DNA from: Arenibacter catalasegens
GTDB lineage: Bacteria; Bacteroidota; Bacteroidia; Flavobacteriales; Flavobacteriaceae
Direction of reading: 5' to 3'
DNA: 64,000 nucleotides
NCBI RefSeq assembly: GCF_002909235.1
Contig: NZ_PHQQ01000018.1
Location: 56,088-120,087, forward strand
In this document: positions 35,456 to 43,105 of the stretch, piece after piece
Layout of the letters: the number at the start of each line of letters is the position of its first letter
Position numbering within the stretch: the stretch's first letter is position 1
Translations under genes and position numbers: made by a program
Notes under the pieces: model-generated
Database searches by the model: none
Told to the model about the DNA's origin: nothing
Seen by the model: only the letters and a program-made list of their open reading frames with translations

Positions 35456-36472
35456 ATGGAGGAGAATATTAACAATAATTTCAGGAATACAAAATTTTCA
35501 GTTTTGGATTTGGTTCCTGTAGCTCAAGGGTCAACACCCTTACAATCTATCCAAAAGAGCTTGGAACTGGCACAACACGTAGAAACTTTGGGCTATGAAC
35601 GATTTTGGATTTCCGAACACCACAATATGGAAACTTTGGTTAGTTCGGCCACGCCGATTTTAATAGGACATATTGCCCAAGGTACCAATACCATTAGAGT
35701 AGGTTCCGGTGGAATTATGTTGCCTAATCACGCTCCCTTAATTGTAGCGGAACAATTTGGCACGCTAGAGACACTATATCCAGGAAGAATAGACCTAGGC
35801 TTGGGAAGGGCACCAGGAACGGATCAACTAACAGCAAAGGCATTAAGAAGAAATCGGACCGAAAGCGTACACGATTTTCCTAATGATATAACGGAACTAC
35901 AGGCGTATTTTTCTAAGGAGAATAGAAATGCAGCCGTGAGGGCCATTCCTGGTGAGGGTTTGGACATTCCTTTATATCTATTAGGTTCAAGTACCTTTAG
36001 CGCGCAATTGGCGGGATCTAAAGGGTTGCCCTATGCTTTTGCCAGTCATTTTGCACCTACACATTTGCATGATGCCCTAAGATTATACTATCAGAATTTT
36101 GAATCTTCAGAACAAAGTGAAGCACCTTATACTATTGCTTGTGTTAACGTTATAGCTGCAGACACTGATGAAAAGGCTAGGCACTTGGAGACCAGCCTTC
36201 AACAATTGGCTTTGGGGATTATAAGGAATACCAGAAAACCATTGCCCCCGCCGGTAAAGAGTATGGACGGTTTTTGGCATGAGGCGGAAAAAGTCCAAAT
36301 ACAGAAGATGATGCACTATAGTTTTGTGGGATCAAAGGAAACCATTAAAGCACAGCTTACAGAATTTATAGCATTGACACAAGTCAATGAAATAATGGCG
36401 GTATCGCATATTTTTGACCATGGGGACCGCTTAAGATCTTATGAGATTTTGAGTAGTATTATCCCCAGATAG
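35456..36472 (+). CDS. LLM-class flavin-dependent oxidoreductase (luciferase-like)
   Basis: 338 residues with no signal peptide. The TIM-barrel start 'FSVLDLVPVAQG', 'YERFWISEHHNMETL', 'IRVGSGGIMLPNHAPL' and 'LYPGRIDLGLGRAPGTD' are classic for the MsnO8-type branch of bacterial luciferase-like monooxygenases. It would use FMNH2 and oxygen, or act as a flavin reductase-type enzyme. The substrate is unknown. It stands alone between two longer gaps and is probably its own transcription unit. Confidence 0.9.
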   Translation: MEENINNNFRNTKFSVLDLVPVAQGSTPLQSIQKSLELAQHVETLGYERFWISEHHNMETLVSSATPILIGHIAQGTNTIRVGSGGIMLPNHAPLIVAEQFGTLETLYPGRIDLGLGRAPGTDQLTAKALRRNRTESVHDFPNDITELQAYFSKENRNAAVRAIPGEGLDIPLYLLGSSTFSAQLAGSKGLPYAFASHFAPTHLHDALRLYYQNFESSEQSEAPYTIACVNVIAADTDEKARHLETSLQQLALGIIRNTRKPLPPPVKSMDGFWHEAEKVQIQKMMHYSFVGSKETIKAQLTEFIALTQVNEIMAVSHIFDHGDRLRSYEILSSIIPR

Positions 36473-36563
36473 AACAATTTTTTTAAGGGCACTAAATTCC
36501 TGACCATATTAAGTATGGATGATAAATTTTAGCTAATTTGTACTTTTATTAGATATGCCCTAA

Positions 36564-37292
36564 ATGTGGAAAAAGATAAATGTCATACTATGGTTCATCG
36601 GGTTAATGTTGGCCTGCAAATCGCAAACACCTAATCAGGACAAAGTGCTTAAGGTCAAAGAAATTGAATATAACGGTCAAGTTGGTTTGGAACAGGTTTC
36701 CCAACTTTTAGAACAGCAAGTTGAATTAGAGCATGTAGATTTAATTAATTGGGATAAGTTTTCTTATCGTCCGGATGTTGCCTTCAGGATCGCCCATAGT
36801 AATAATGCTATCTGGCTAAAATATTATGTCAGGGAAAAAAACATTCTGGCCAGTGTAGGGGAGACAAATGGTCCCGTGGCGCGCGACAGTTGTGTGGAGT
36901 TTTTTTTCGATCCCCAAGGCGATGGAAATTATTATAATTTCGAATTTAATTGTATAGGCACTATCCATTTGGCCTATGGCCCTGGAAGGGGCAATCGCGA
37001 TTTTGTTGATCCTACCGCCATTAAGAATTTAATTGAATTGGAAAGCTCTTTGGGAACTCAGACGTTCACTGAAAAGACAGGTGACTTCACCTGGGAAATG
37101 ACCATAATAATTCCCGTTGGAATCCTTACCCATAATCCCGAAATTAATTTAAAGGGACTTAAGGCCAATGGAAATTTTTATAAATGTGGGGACGCTACTT
37201 CGCAACGCCATTATTTAACTTGGAATCCTGTTGGAACAGAAAGACCGGATTATCACAGGCCAGAGTTTTTTGGCAAACTTATTTTTCAATAA
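36564..37292 (+). CDS. CBM9-like carbohydrate-binding lipoprotein
   Basis: 242 residues. The signal 'MWKKINVILWFIGLMLAC' gives lipidated Cys18. The rest is one CBM9/DOMON-like beta-sandwich, with 'DVAFRIAHSNNAIWLKYYV', 'DSCVEFFFDPQGDGNYYNFEFN' and 'WEMTIIIPVGIL'. These domains bind sugars, aromatic ligands or haem and are often found alone in Bacteroidota as surface or periplasmic binding proteins. There is no clear operon partner. Confidence 0.8.
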   Translation: MWKKINVILWFIGLMLACKSQTPNQDKVLKVKEIEYNGQVGLEQVSQLLEQQVELEHVDLINWDKFSYRPDVAFRIAHSNNAIWLKYYVREKNILASVGETNGPVARDSCVEFFFDPQGDGNYYNFEFNCIGTIHLAYGPGRGNRDFVDPTAIKNLIELESSLGTQTFTEKTGDFTWEMTIIIPVGILTHNPEINLKGLKANGNFYKCGDATSQRHYLTWNPVGTERPDYHRPEFFGKLIFQ

Positions 37293-37608
37293 GCAATATT
37301 TAGCTACGTACAAGTCACTTCAGGAGCGTGATATTTAAGAAAGTTGTAATTTTCTAATAGAAATGGAGCTTTTTTTTTAATTCAGTAACATTATTGTTAA
37401 ATATCGGCAATAAAAAGGGTGTTTTCTCTAAAGTATTATTAAATTTAAGATGTGTTCGAACACATTTGATGGAGTTAAGGTGAAAATCTACATGCAGGCT
37501 GAGAATCCTATTTTTGGATAAAAGAACAATTCTAGCCCCTTTGTTAATTGGGTATTAAATAGGGATTGGTTAAGAGAGTCGATTACAAGTTTATTACATA
37601 TATATTCA
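37293..37608. other. Intergenic region
   Basis: About 316 AT-rich bases after the CBM9-like gene. I see one short dyad, TGTTCGAACACA near 37452-37463, a perfect 12-base palindrome that could bind a regulator. I see no gene. Confidence 0.4.
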
Positions 37609-37959
37609 ATGACCATTTCCAAGGGAATCAAAAAATTACTTTTGGGGTTGTGTCTATTCTGTCTCTTGTACATTGTGGGTTTCAATCACTTAATGAGTGG
37701 ATAATATACCCTATAGTAAAGCGCAACGGGCAGATGCCAACTTTAACCAGACCGGAATTGTAACGGTGGATAAGGAAAGGCCAATAAAAGGAATGCGCTG
37801 TTCTATGGTGTTTAATGGCTTGGTTTACAATGATGTAATTCCTAGGCATATGGAGGTAGTCGAGTGAATTTTGGAAATTATGATGCTGCCGTTACTGAAA
37901 AAGAGGAAAAAAAGTTAAAATTAGGTTTATATATAATGAGGTCACTTATGTCATTGATT
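37609..37959 (+). pseudogene. Frameshifted small exported protein
   Basis: Three open pieces line up in order. 37609-37704 encodes a convincing signal peptide ('MTISKGIKKLLLGLCLFCLL'). About 37700-37867, in another frame, encodes 'DANFNQTGIVTVDKERPIKG' and 'MRCSMVFNGLVYNDVIPRHM'. About 37864-37959, back in the first frame, encodes 'NFGNYDAAVTEKEEKKLKRF', then 'IYNEVTYVID' and a stop. Joined, they give about 115 residues of protein-like composition. Two frameshifts, near 37700 and 37865, would explain it. Either a recent pseudogene or sequencing errors would produce this. I do not recognise the family. Confidence 0.5.
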
Positions 37960-37977
37960 AAATAATATTTTGAAAAA

Positions 37978-39231
37978 ATGAAAAACATACTTAAAAATCA
38001 GATTTGGGCAATAGTTTTATTGCTAATGACAACTACATATATAACGGCACAGGACTACGACATCTTGATTAAGGGTGGGCGTGTGATCGATAAAAAAAAT
38101 AATTTGGATCAAGAAAAGGATGTGGCTATTAAAGATGGAAAAATAGCCAAAATTGATTTCAAAATTCCTGAAAATCAGGCCAAAACGGTTATTGATGCAA
38201 AAGGGTTAATAGTTGCGCCAGGACTATTGGATATTCATGGGCATAATTTTTTTGGGACCGAAGATGATGCGTATTTAAGCAACGGTTTTACTAGTCTGCC
38301 TCCTGATGGATTTACCTTTAGAAGTGGAGTTACCACTATTGTTGATGTTGGGGGGGCAGGATGGAAGAATTTTAGAACATTTAAGGAACAGACGATCGAT
38401 AGGTCAAAAACAAGAGTATTGTCATTCCTTAATATTATTGGATCGGGGATGAAAGGAGGCGCCATTGAACAAAACATAGAGGATATGAACCCTAAAATGA
38501 CCGCCATTGTGGCCATGCAGCACAAGGGAACCATAGTAGGTGTAAAATTGGCCCATTACAGCGGTTTTGATTGGGAACCTGTAAATAGGGCAGTTGCGGC
38601 AGGCACATTGGCCGATATCCCAGTTATGATAGATTTTGGAGGAAGTGAACCCGAATTGTCTTTAGAAACATTGCTCATGGAAAAACTGAGACCAGGAGAC
38701 ATCTTTACCCATGCCTATGCCCATGTAAAGGGAAGAACTCCGGTGGTGGATGAAAAAGGTAAAGTAAGGAAGTATGTTTTTGACGCTCAAAAAAGAGGGG
38801 TTGTTTTTGATGTTGGCCATGGCGGTGGCAGCTTTGTTTTTGAGCAAGCCATTCCGGCCATAAAACAGGGTTTTTTACCTAATTCTATGAGTACGGATCT
38901 ACATACTGGAAGTATGAATGGGGGAATGAAAGATATCCTCAATATTATGTCCAAATTTATCAATATGGGAATGCCCGTAAATCAGGTAATTGAAGGTGCA
39001 ACATGGAATCCGGCGCAATACATAAAACGTACAGATTTGGGACACTTAAGTGTTGGAGCTGTAGCCGACTTAACCATTCTTAACCTGAGAAAAGGGAATT
39101 TTGGATTTATCGATACTCAAGGGAAAAGAATGAATGGCGACCAAAAATTGGAATGTGAACTCACCCTTAGGGAAGGTGACGTGGTATGGGACCTCAATGG
39201 TATTTCCAGACCTATGTGGGACGCTAAGTAA
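37978..39231 (+). CDS. Exported amidohydrolase/deacetylase (cog3964-like)
   Basis: 417 residues with a signal peptide ending 'TTYITAQ' (about residue 24). The amidohydrolase-superfamily HxH is at H87 and H89 ('[10 protein letters not shown]'), after the small beta-domain start '[18 protein letters not shown]'. Further metal or catalytic residues are likely in '[11 protein letters not shown]' and 'STDLHTGS'. The best fit is cog3964, members of which were once called dihydroorotases, although one was shown to deacetylate acyl-hydroxy acids or acyl-amino acids. A SelA-like gene follows, the usual neighbour. Export to the periplasm is unusual for this group. Confidence 0.85.
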   Translation: MKNILKNQIWAIVLLLMTTTYITAQDYDILIKGGRVIDKKNNLDQEKDVAIKDGKIAKIDFKIPENQAKTVIDAKGLIVAPGLLDIHGHNFFGTEDDAYLSNGFTSLPPDGFTFRSGVTTIVDVGGAGWKNFRTFKEQTIDRSKTRVLSFLNIIGSGMKGGAIEQNIEDMNPKMTAIVAMQHKGTIVGVKLAHYSGFDWEPVNRAVAAGTLADIPVMIDFGGSEPELSLETLLMEKLRPGDIFTHAYAHVKGRTPVVDEKGKVRKYVFDAQKRGVVFDVGHGGGSFVFEQAIPAIKQGFLPNSMSTDLHTGSMNGGMKDILNIMSKFINMGMPVNQVIEGATWNPAQYIKRTDLGHLSVGAVADLTILNLRKGNFGFIDTQGKRMNGDQKLECELTLREGDVVWDLNGISRPMWDAK

Positions 39232-39323
39232 AAATAGCCTTTGCTTCTAACAATGGCTTGTCGAGAATTACTTAGGGAGAAACATGATATTGTTAATTTG
39301 GATTAATCTATAAATAATAAATT

Positions 39324-40538
39324 ATGATTAGTAGGAGAAAATTATTAAAAACCTTATCCAGTGTACCAGTGGTGGGCGGATTGGTGGGTACAGGGTTGTT
39401 AGCGCCACAATTGCTTAGTGCTGCTGTGACCAAACCGGCAGCACGGAATTTTTTCAAAGAGTTGGGTATACGGACATTTATAAATGCAGCGGGCACTTAT
39501 ACTTCCATGACAGGTTCATTAATGGCCGAAGAGGTTACCTCAGCGATAGTATTTGGAGCTTCGGAATATGTGGATTTGGATGATCTTCAGGACAAGGTTG
39601 GAGAAAGAATAGCGCAATTGTTAGAATGTGAATATGCCACAGTATCCTCTGGGGCGTTCGGGGCCATGTCTATTGGTCTTGCGGGGGTAATCTCTGGAAT
39701 GGATTCCGAAATAGCTGCCCAACTACCAGATACAACTGGGCTTAAGCATGAGGTTATAATTCAGGAAGGCCATAATATTGGTTATACACACGCCCTTTTA
39801 AACGTTGGTGCCAAATTAGTGGTAGTAAAAACAAAGAAGGAAATGGAAAAGGCCATCAATAAAAATACGGCAATGCTTTGGTTTTTAAATGCCAGTACGG
39901 ACAATGGAGAGGTTAAGTATGAGGAATTTATTGCACTGGGCAAAAAGCACAACATCCCAACCTTTATAGATTGTGCCGCGGACGTTCCACCAGTTGAAAA
40001 CCTCTTTAAGTTTACCAAGATGGGGTTCGATTTAGTGGCATTTTCCGGTGGAAAAGGTATTAGGGGCCCCCAGAGTGCTGGATTATTACTGGGTAGAAAA
40101 GACCTTATCAAAGCAGCCCGAATTCATTGTCCACCACGCGGAACTACTATTGGCAGAGGCATGAAAGTAAATAAGGAGGAGGTACTGGGGATGTTGGTGG
40201 CCTTGGAAATGTACTTGGTAAAAGATCATGGAAAGGAATGGAAGTTATGGGAAAATCAAATAAAACTAATTAGCGACAGTGCTTTGACAGTAAATGGGGT
40301 GGAAACAGAAATTTATGTGCCACCATATGCGAACCACGTTCCATCCTTGCGAATTTCATGGGATAACAAAATAGTTAAGATTACCCCAGAGGAAGCCAGG
40401 AAAAAGTTAATGGAAGGTCATCCTGCAATAGCTACAGTAGGGGATAAGGAAACTATTGGGATTACTTCTTGGATGATGGATCCAGGTCAAGAAAGAATAG
40501 TAGCCAAAAGAATCAAGGAAGTATTGGAAAATGTATAA
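39324..40538 (+). CDS. Tat-exported SelA-like PLP enzyme (DgaE-type lyase candidate)
   Basis: 404 residues. The N-terminus 'MISRRKLLKTLSSVPVVGG' is a twin-arginine signal with a hydrophobic stretch to about residue 33. The body is a fold-type I PLP enzyme of the SelA/DgaE group, with K244 in 'FSGGKGIRGPQSAG' as the cofactor lysine and 'FIDCAADVPPV' upstream. It should not be a selenocysteine synthase: it is exported and lacks a tRNA-binding N-domain. DgaE members remove ammonia from D-glucosaminate-6-phosphate, so an amino-acid or amino-sugar-acid lyase is likely. Tat export fits a cofactor loaded in the cytoplasm. Confidence 0.85.
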   Translation: MISRRKLLKTLSSVPVVGGLVGTGLLAPQLLSAAVTKPAARNFFKELGIRTFINAAGTYTSMTGSLMAEEVTSAIVFGASEYVDLDDLQDKVGERIAQLLECEYATVSSGAFGAMSIGLAGVISGMDSEIAAQLPDTTGLKHEVIIQEGHNIGYTHALLNVGAKLVVVKTKKEMEKAINKNTAMLWFLNASTDNGEVKYEEFIALGKKHNIPTFIDCAADVPPVENLFKFTKMGFDLVAFSGGKGIRGPQSAGLLLGRKDLIKAARIHCPPRGTTIGRGMKVNKEEVLGMLVALEMYLVKDHGKEWKLWENQIKLISDSALTVNGVETEIYVPPYANHVPSLRISWDNKIVKITPEEARKKLMEGHPAIATVGDKETIGITSWMMDPGQERIVAKRIKEVLENV

Positions 40539-40558
40539 TCAGTTATAAAAGCTACTTT

Positions 40559-41140
40559 ATGAATTTTAAATTTTACTTAGTTCCTTTAATTGTCTTAATG
40601 ATTATTTCGTGCAATATAAAAAAGGACCATACAGTGATGGAAACGAAGAATGAAACTCCAGCAATTCCAGCAGATTACAATCCAGAGGAAAAACTTAAAG
40701 AATTGGGAATATCCTTAATGGATCCTAGTGCTCCTGTGGCCAATTATGTAAATGCTGTACGCTCTGGAAACCTAATTTTTCTCTCAGGAAAAGGACCTTT
40801 GCAAAGTAATGGCGAAAATATAGAAGGTAAAGTAGGAGTGGATTTAACTATAGAGCAGGGGTATGAGGCTGCACGGATCACAGCTATTAACCAGCTATCC
40901 GTATTAAAATCTGAACTTGGTAATTTGAATAAAGTTGTTAGGGTGATTAAGGTTTTGGGAATGGTAAATGCAGCTCCGGAATTTACCGATCATCCAAAAG
41001 TTATCAATGGTTATTCGGATTTAATGGTAGCTGTATTTGGAGAAAGGGGGAAACATGCCCGAGCCGCTGTAGGTATGGGGTCCCTTCCTGGTAATATTGC
41101 TGTGGAAATTGAAATGATAGTGGAGGTAGTACCCAACTAA
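40559..41140 (+). CDS. RidA-family lipoprotein (enamine/imine deaminase-like)
   Basis: 193 residues from the ATG at 40559. That start gives a lipoprotein signal 'FKFYLVPLIVLMIISC', whereas a start at 40469 would overlap the PLP gene and bury the signal. Residues about 60-190 are a RidA/YjgF domain, with 'VNAVRSGNLIFLSGKGPL' and the ligand-binding arginine R168 in 'HARAAVGMGSLPG'. RidA proteins hydrolyse reactive enamine/imine products of PLP enzymes. RidA is normally cytoplasmic; here it is lipidated and follows a Tat-exported PLP enzyme by 20 bases. Confidence 0.87.
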   Translation: MNFKFYLVPLIVLMIISCNIKKDHTVMETKNETPAIPADYNPEEKLKELGISLMDPSAPVANYVNAVRSGNLIFLSGKGPLQSNGENIEGKVGVDLTIEQGYEAARITAINQLSVLKSELGNLNKVVRVIKVLGMVNAAPEFTDHPKVINGYSDLMVAVFGERGKHARAAVGMGSLPGNIAVEIEMIVEVVPN

Positions 41141-41483
41141 ATTTATCCAATAAACCCTTTTTTTGCTTCGTTTTTTTGACGAGGCAAAAAATGAACAATA
41201 CGAGAAAGAAAAGTTTTATAATGCTGACTTTTTTCTAGTCAGCCTAAAATGTAGGAATTAATCTCCTTTAAGCATAGTAATATCTAACGAAATTGTTCCG
41301 GCGAATATAATGTTTGAATCTTCCCTTGTTTTAAAATATGACAATAAATACAGCAGATAAATTATTTAATCCTCTCTTAACAATCATATAACTGTAAATA
41401 ATTCAATTAAACTTAAAAAGGGGGGAATATTGTCTTTTAATATTTATCTTTTGTAAAAATTTACAACCAAACCGCTAACATTT
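41141..41483. other. Intergenic region with terminator-like hairpins
   Basis: 343 bases without a gene. There is a long A/T-flanked hairpin at 41159-41191 and a smaller one, GCTGACT (41223-41229) with AGTCAGC (41237-41243). The remainder is AT-rich leader to the DUF5690 gene; I found no exact consensus promoter in it. Confidence 0.5.
41159..41191. terminator. Hairpin terminator after the RidA gene
   Basis: TTTTTTGCTTCGT (41159-41171) pairs with ACGAGGCAAAAAA (41179-41191) with one wobble, around a 7-base T-rich loop. It is 19 bases after the RidA stop. The tail on the plus strand is weak, so terminator function is likely but not certain. Confidence 0.55.
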
Positions 41484-42773
41484 TTGAAGCTAGTAAAAAA
41501 AGACATTTCATTTTTGCTATATGGGGCGTTTGCCTCTTTTGGCACTTATTTCTGCATGTATGCTTTTCGAAAGCCTTTTACTGTAGCTACCTTTGAAGAC
41601 CTATCCTTCGCTGGGGTTGATTACAAAATAATTTTGATTATAGCTCAAGTATTGGGGTACATGCTTTCCAAATTTATAGGGATTAAAGTAATTTCGGAGC
41701 TACAGCCCAATAAAAGAATATTTTATCTCTTGGGCCTTATTCTTGCTGCAGAGGCAAGCCTTCTTTTGTTCGCCATTACTCCCGCTCCCTACAATATTGT
41801 GTTCATGTTTTTAAACGGACTGCCATTGGGGATGGTATGGGGAATAGTGTTTTCGTATTTGGAAGGACGAAAATTTACGGAATTTTTGGGTGTGGCTTTA
41901 TGTTCCAGTTTTATAGTATCTAGCGGTGCTGTAAAATCGGTTGGTCTTTTGGTTATGGAAAATTGGCAGGTGTCCCAATTTTGGATGCCATCGGTTACAG
42001 GAGCCATTTTTTTTATTCCTTTTGTGTTTTTTGCTTGGTTGTTGAATAAAATGCCGCCACCTACATTGGAGGATAAGGAGCTTAGAACGGAACGGAAACC
42101 TATGACAGGAAAGGATAGGAAAAGGGTTTTTATTGCCTTCCTATTCCCTATTATAATTTTGGTATTTTTCTACACTTTTTTAACGGCATTGCGGGATTTT
42201 AGGGATAATTTTTCCAGAGAAATTTGGGATGCATTGGGCTTTGAGGGCGATGCTACCGTTTACACCATATCCGAACTACCAATTGCCATATTGGTGTTGC
42301 TGATCATAGGTTTTTTAGGGGTAATTAAAGACAATTATAAAGCCTTCATATCTTATCATTATTTGTTGCTTTTTGGTACGGTTGCCATTGGACTGTCTAC
42401 CTTCTTGTTTCAAATGGCTATAATCTCCCCAATACTCTGGATGATCAGTGTTGGATTTGGACTCTATATATGTTATGTACCTTTTAACTGTATTTTTTTC
42501 GACCGTATGATAGCCACATTTAAAATACAGGGAAATGCAGGTTTCCTCATATATATAGCGGATGCTTTTGGATATTTAGGTAGTATGGGCGTACTTCTTT
42601 ACAAGAATTTTGGTCAAAGCAAGCTCTCTTGGCTCAATTTCTTCATGACCAGCACCTATTTAATTGCAATTTTGGGGACATTAATAACTATTGTCTCGCT
42701 TTTCTACTTTAAAAGGGAGTATAAGAAAAGTTTAATGGTAGAAAAACGGGAAGTACTTTTGGTGGAAGTGTAG
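41484..42773 (+). CDS. DUF5690 membrane transporter, GlpT/UhpT-like
   Basis: 429 residues with about 12 helices. The only in-frame start before the first helix is TTG at 41484: the frame is closed by a TAA 30 bases upstream, and the first in-frame ATG would remove most of helix 1. The segment 'YFCMYAFRKPF' and the later 'GYMLSKFIGIKVISE', then 'LGLILAAE', parallel the GlpT segments YYLVRKNF, AYGFSKFIMGSVSDR and AGLILAA. In GlpT the Arg of 'VRK' binds phosphate. This suggests an organophosphate:phosphate-type permease. Genes for phosphate-ester chemistry follow. Assignment to DUF5690 is from recognition, not a search. Confidence 0.75.
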   Translation: MKLVKKDISFLLYGAFASFGTYFCMYAFRKPFTVATFEDLSFAGVDYKIILIIAQVLGYMLSKFIGIKVISELQPNKRIFYLLGLILAAEASLLLFAITPAPYNIVFMFLNGLPLGMVWGIVFSYLEGRKFTEFLGVALCSSFIVSSGAVKSVGLLVMENWQVSQFWMPSVTGAIFFIPFVFFAWLLNKMPPPTLEDKELRTERKPMTGKDRKRVFIAFLFPIIILVFFYTFLTALRDFRDNFSREIWDALGFEGDATVYTISELPIAILVLLIIGFLGVIKDNYKAFISYHYLLLFGTVAIGLSTFLFQMAIISPILWMISVGFGLYICYVPFNCIFFDRMIATFKIQGNAGFLIYIADAFGYLGSMGVLLYKNFGQSKLSWLNFFMTSTYLIAILGTLITIVSLFYFKREYKKSLMVEKREVLLVEV

Positions 42774-43105
42774 TTAGGGCTTCAGAAAACTTAAGTTAAG
42801 GTGATCCAAGAATTATGTAAAAGTCTTTGGTGACATTTTTCCAGTTATGAATAATATCAAAAATCTATAATAAATAGAATTTATTTAAGGCCGTAGTGGA
42901 TCAACCATTATGGCCTTGTCATTTATAAACTGAAAGAGGAAAGGATTTTACTTAAATCGATAAAATTTGTTATGCTATTCGGATGGGTATCCCACGTCAA
43001 AATTATAGTTATAGTTACAAAAATTTAATATTATTAACTATTTAACTTAACTTAGTCACATGATATTTACATCTCTTCAATAATTTTAAACGACAACCTA
43101 AGAAA
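42774..43105. other. Intergenic region
   Basis: 332 AT-rich bases between the DUF5690 gene and the phosphatase-fold lipoprotein. Contains the terminator at 42887-42917. The remaining sequence must hold the promoter of the next operon, but no exact TAnnTTTG box was recognised. Confidence 0.45.
42887..42917. terminator. Hairpin terminator after the DUF5690 gene
   Basis: AAGGCCGTAGTGG (42887-42899) pairs with CCATTATGGCCTT (42905-42917), 13 pairs with two G-U wobbles, around loop ATCAA. The following sequence has only a short T-rich tail. It is 114 bases past the DUF5690 stop. Confidence 0.6.

Noticed and set aside
37978..39231. Dihydroorotase of pyrimidine synthesis
   Set aside because: It is exported, neighbours a SelA-like gene and matches the cog3964 type, which is known to be misnamed dihydroorotase.
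39324..40538. L-seryl-tRNA selenium transferase (SelA)
   Set aside because: The protein carries a Tat signal and lacks the N-terminal tRNA-binding domain. No selB, selC or selenoprotein is in view. A DgaE-type lyase fits better.
40469..40558. Longer start for the RidA gene overlapping the PLP gene
   Set aside because: It would add 30 residues of the overlapping frame in front of a good lipoprotein signal that starts exactly at the ATG at 40559.
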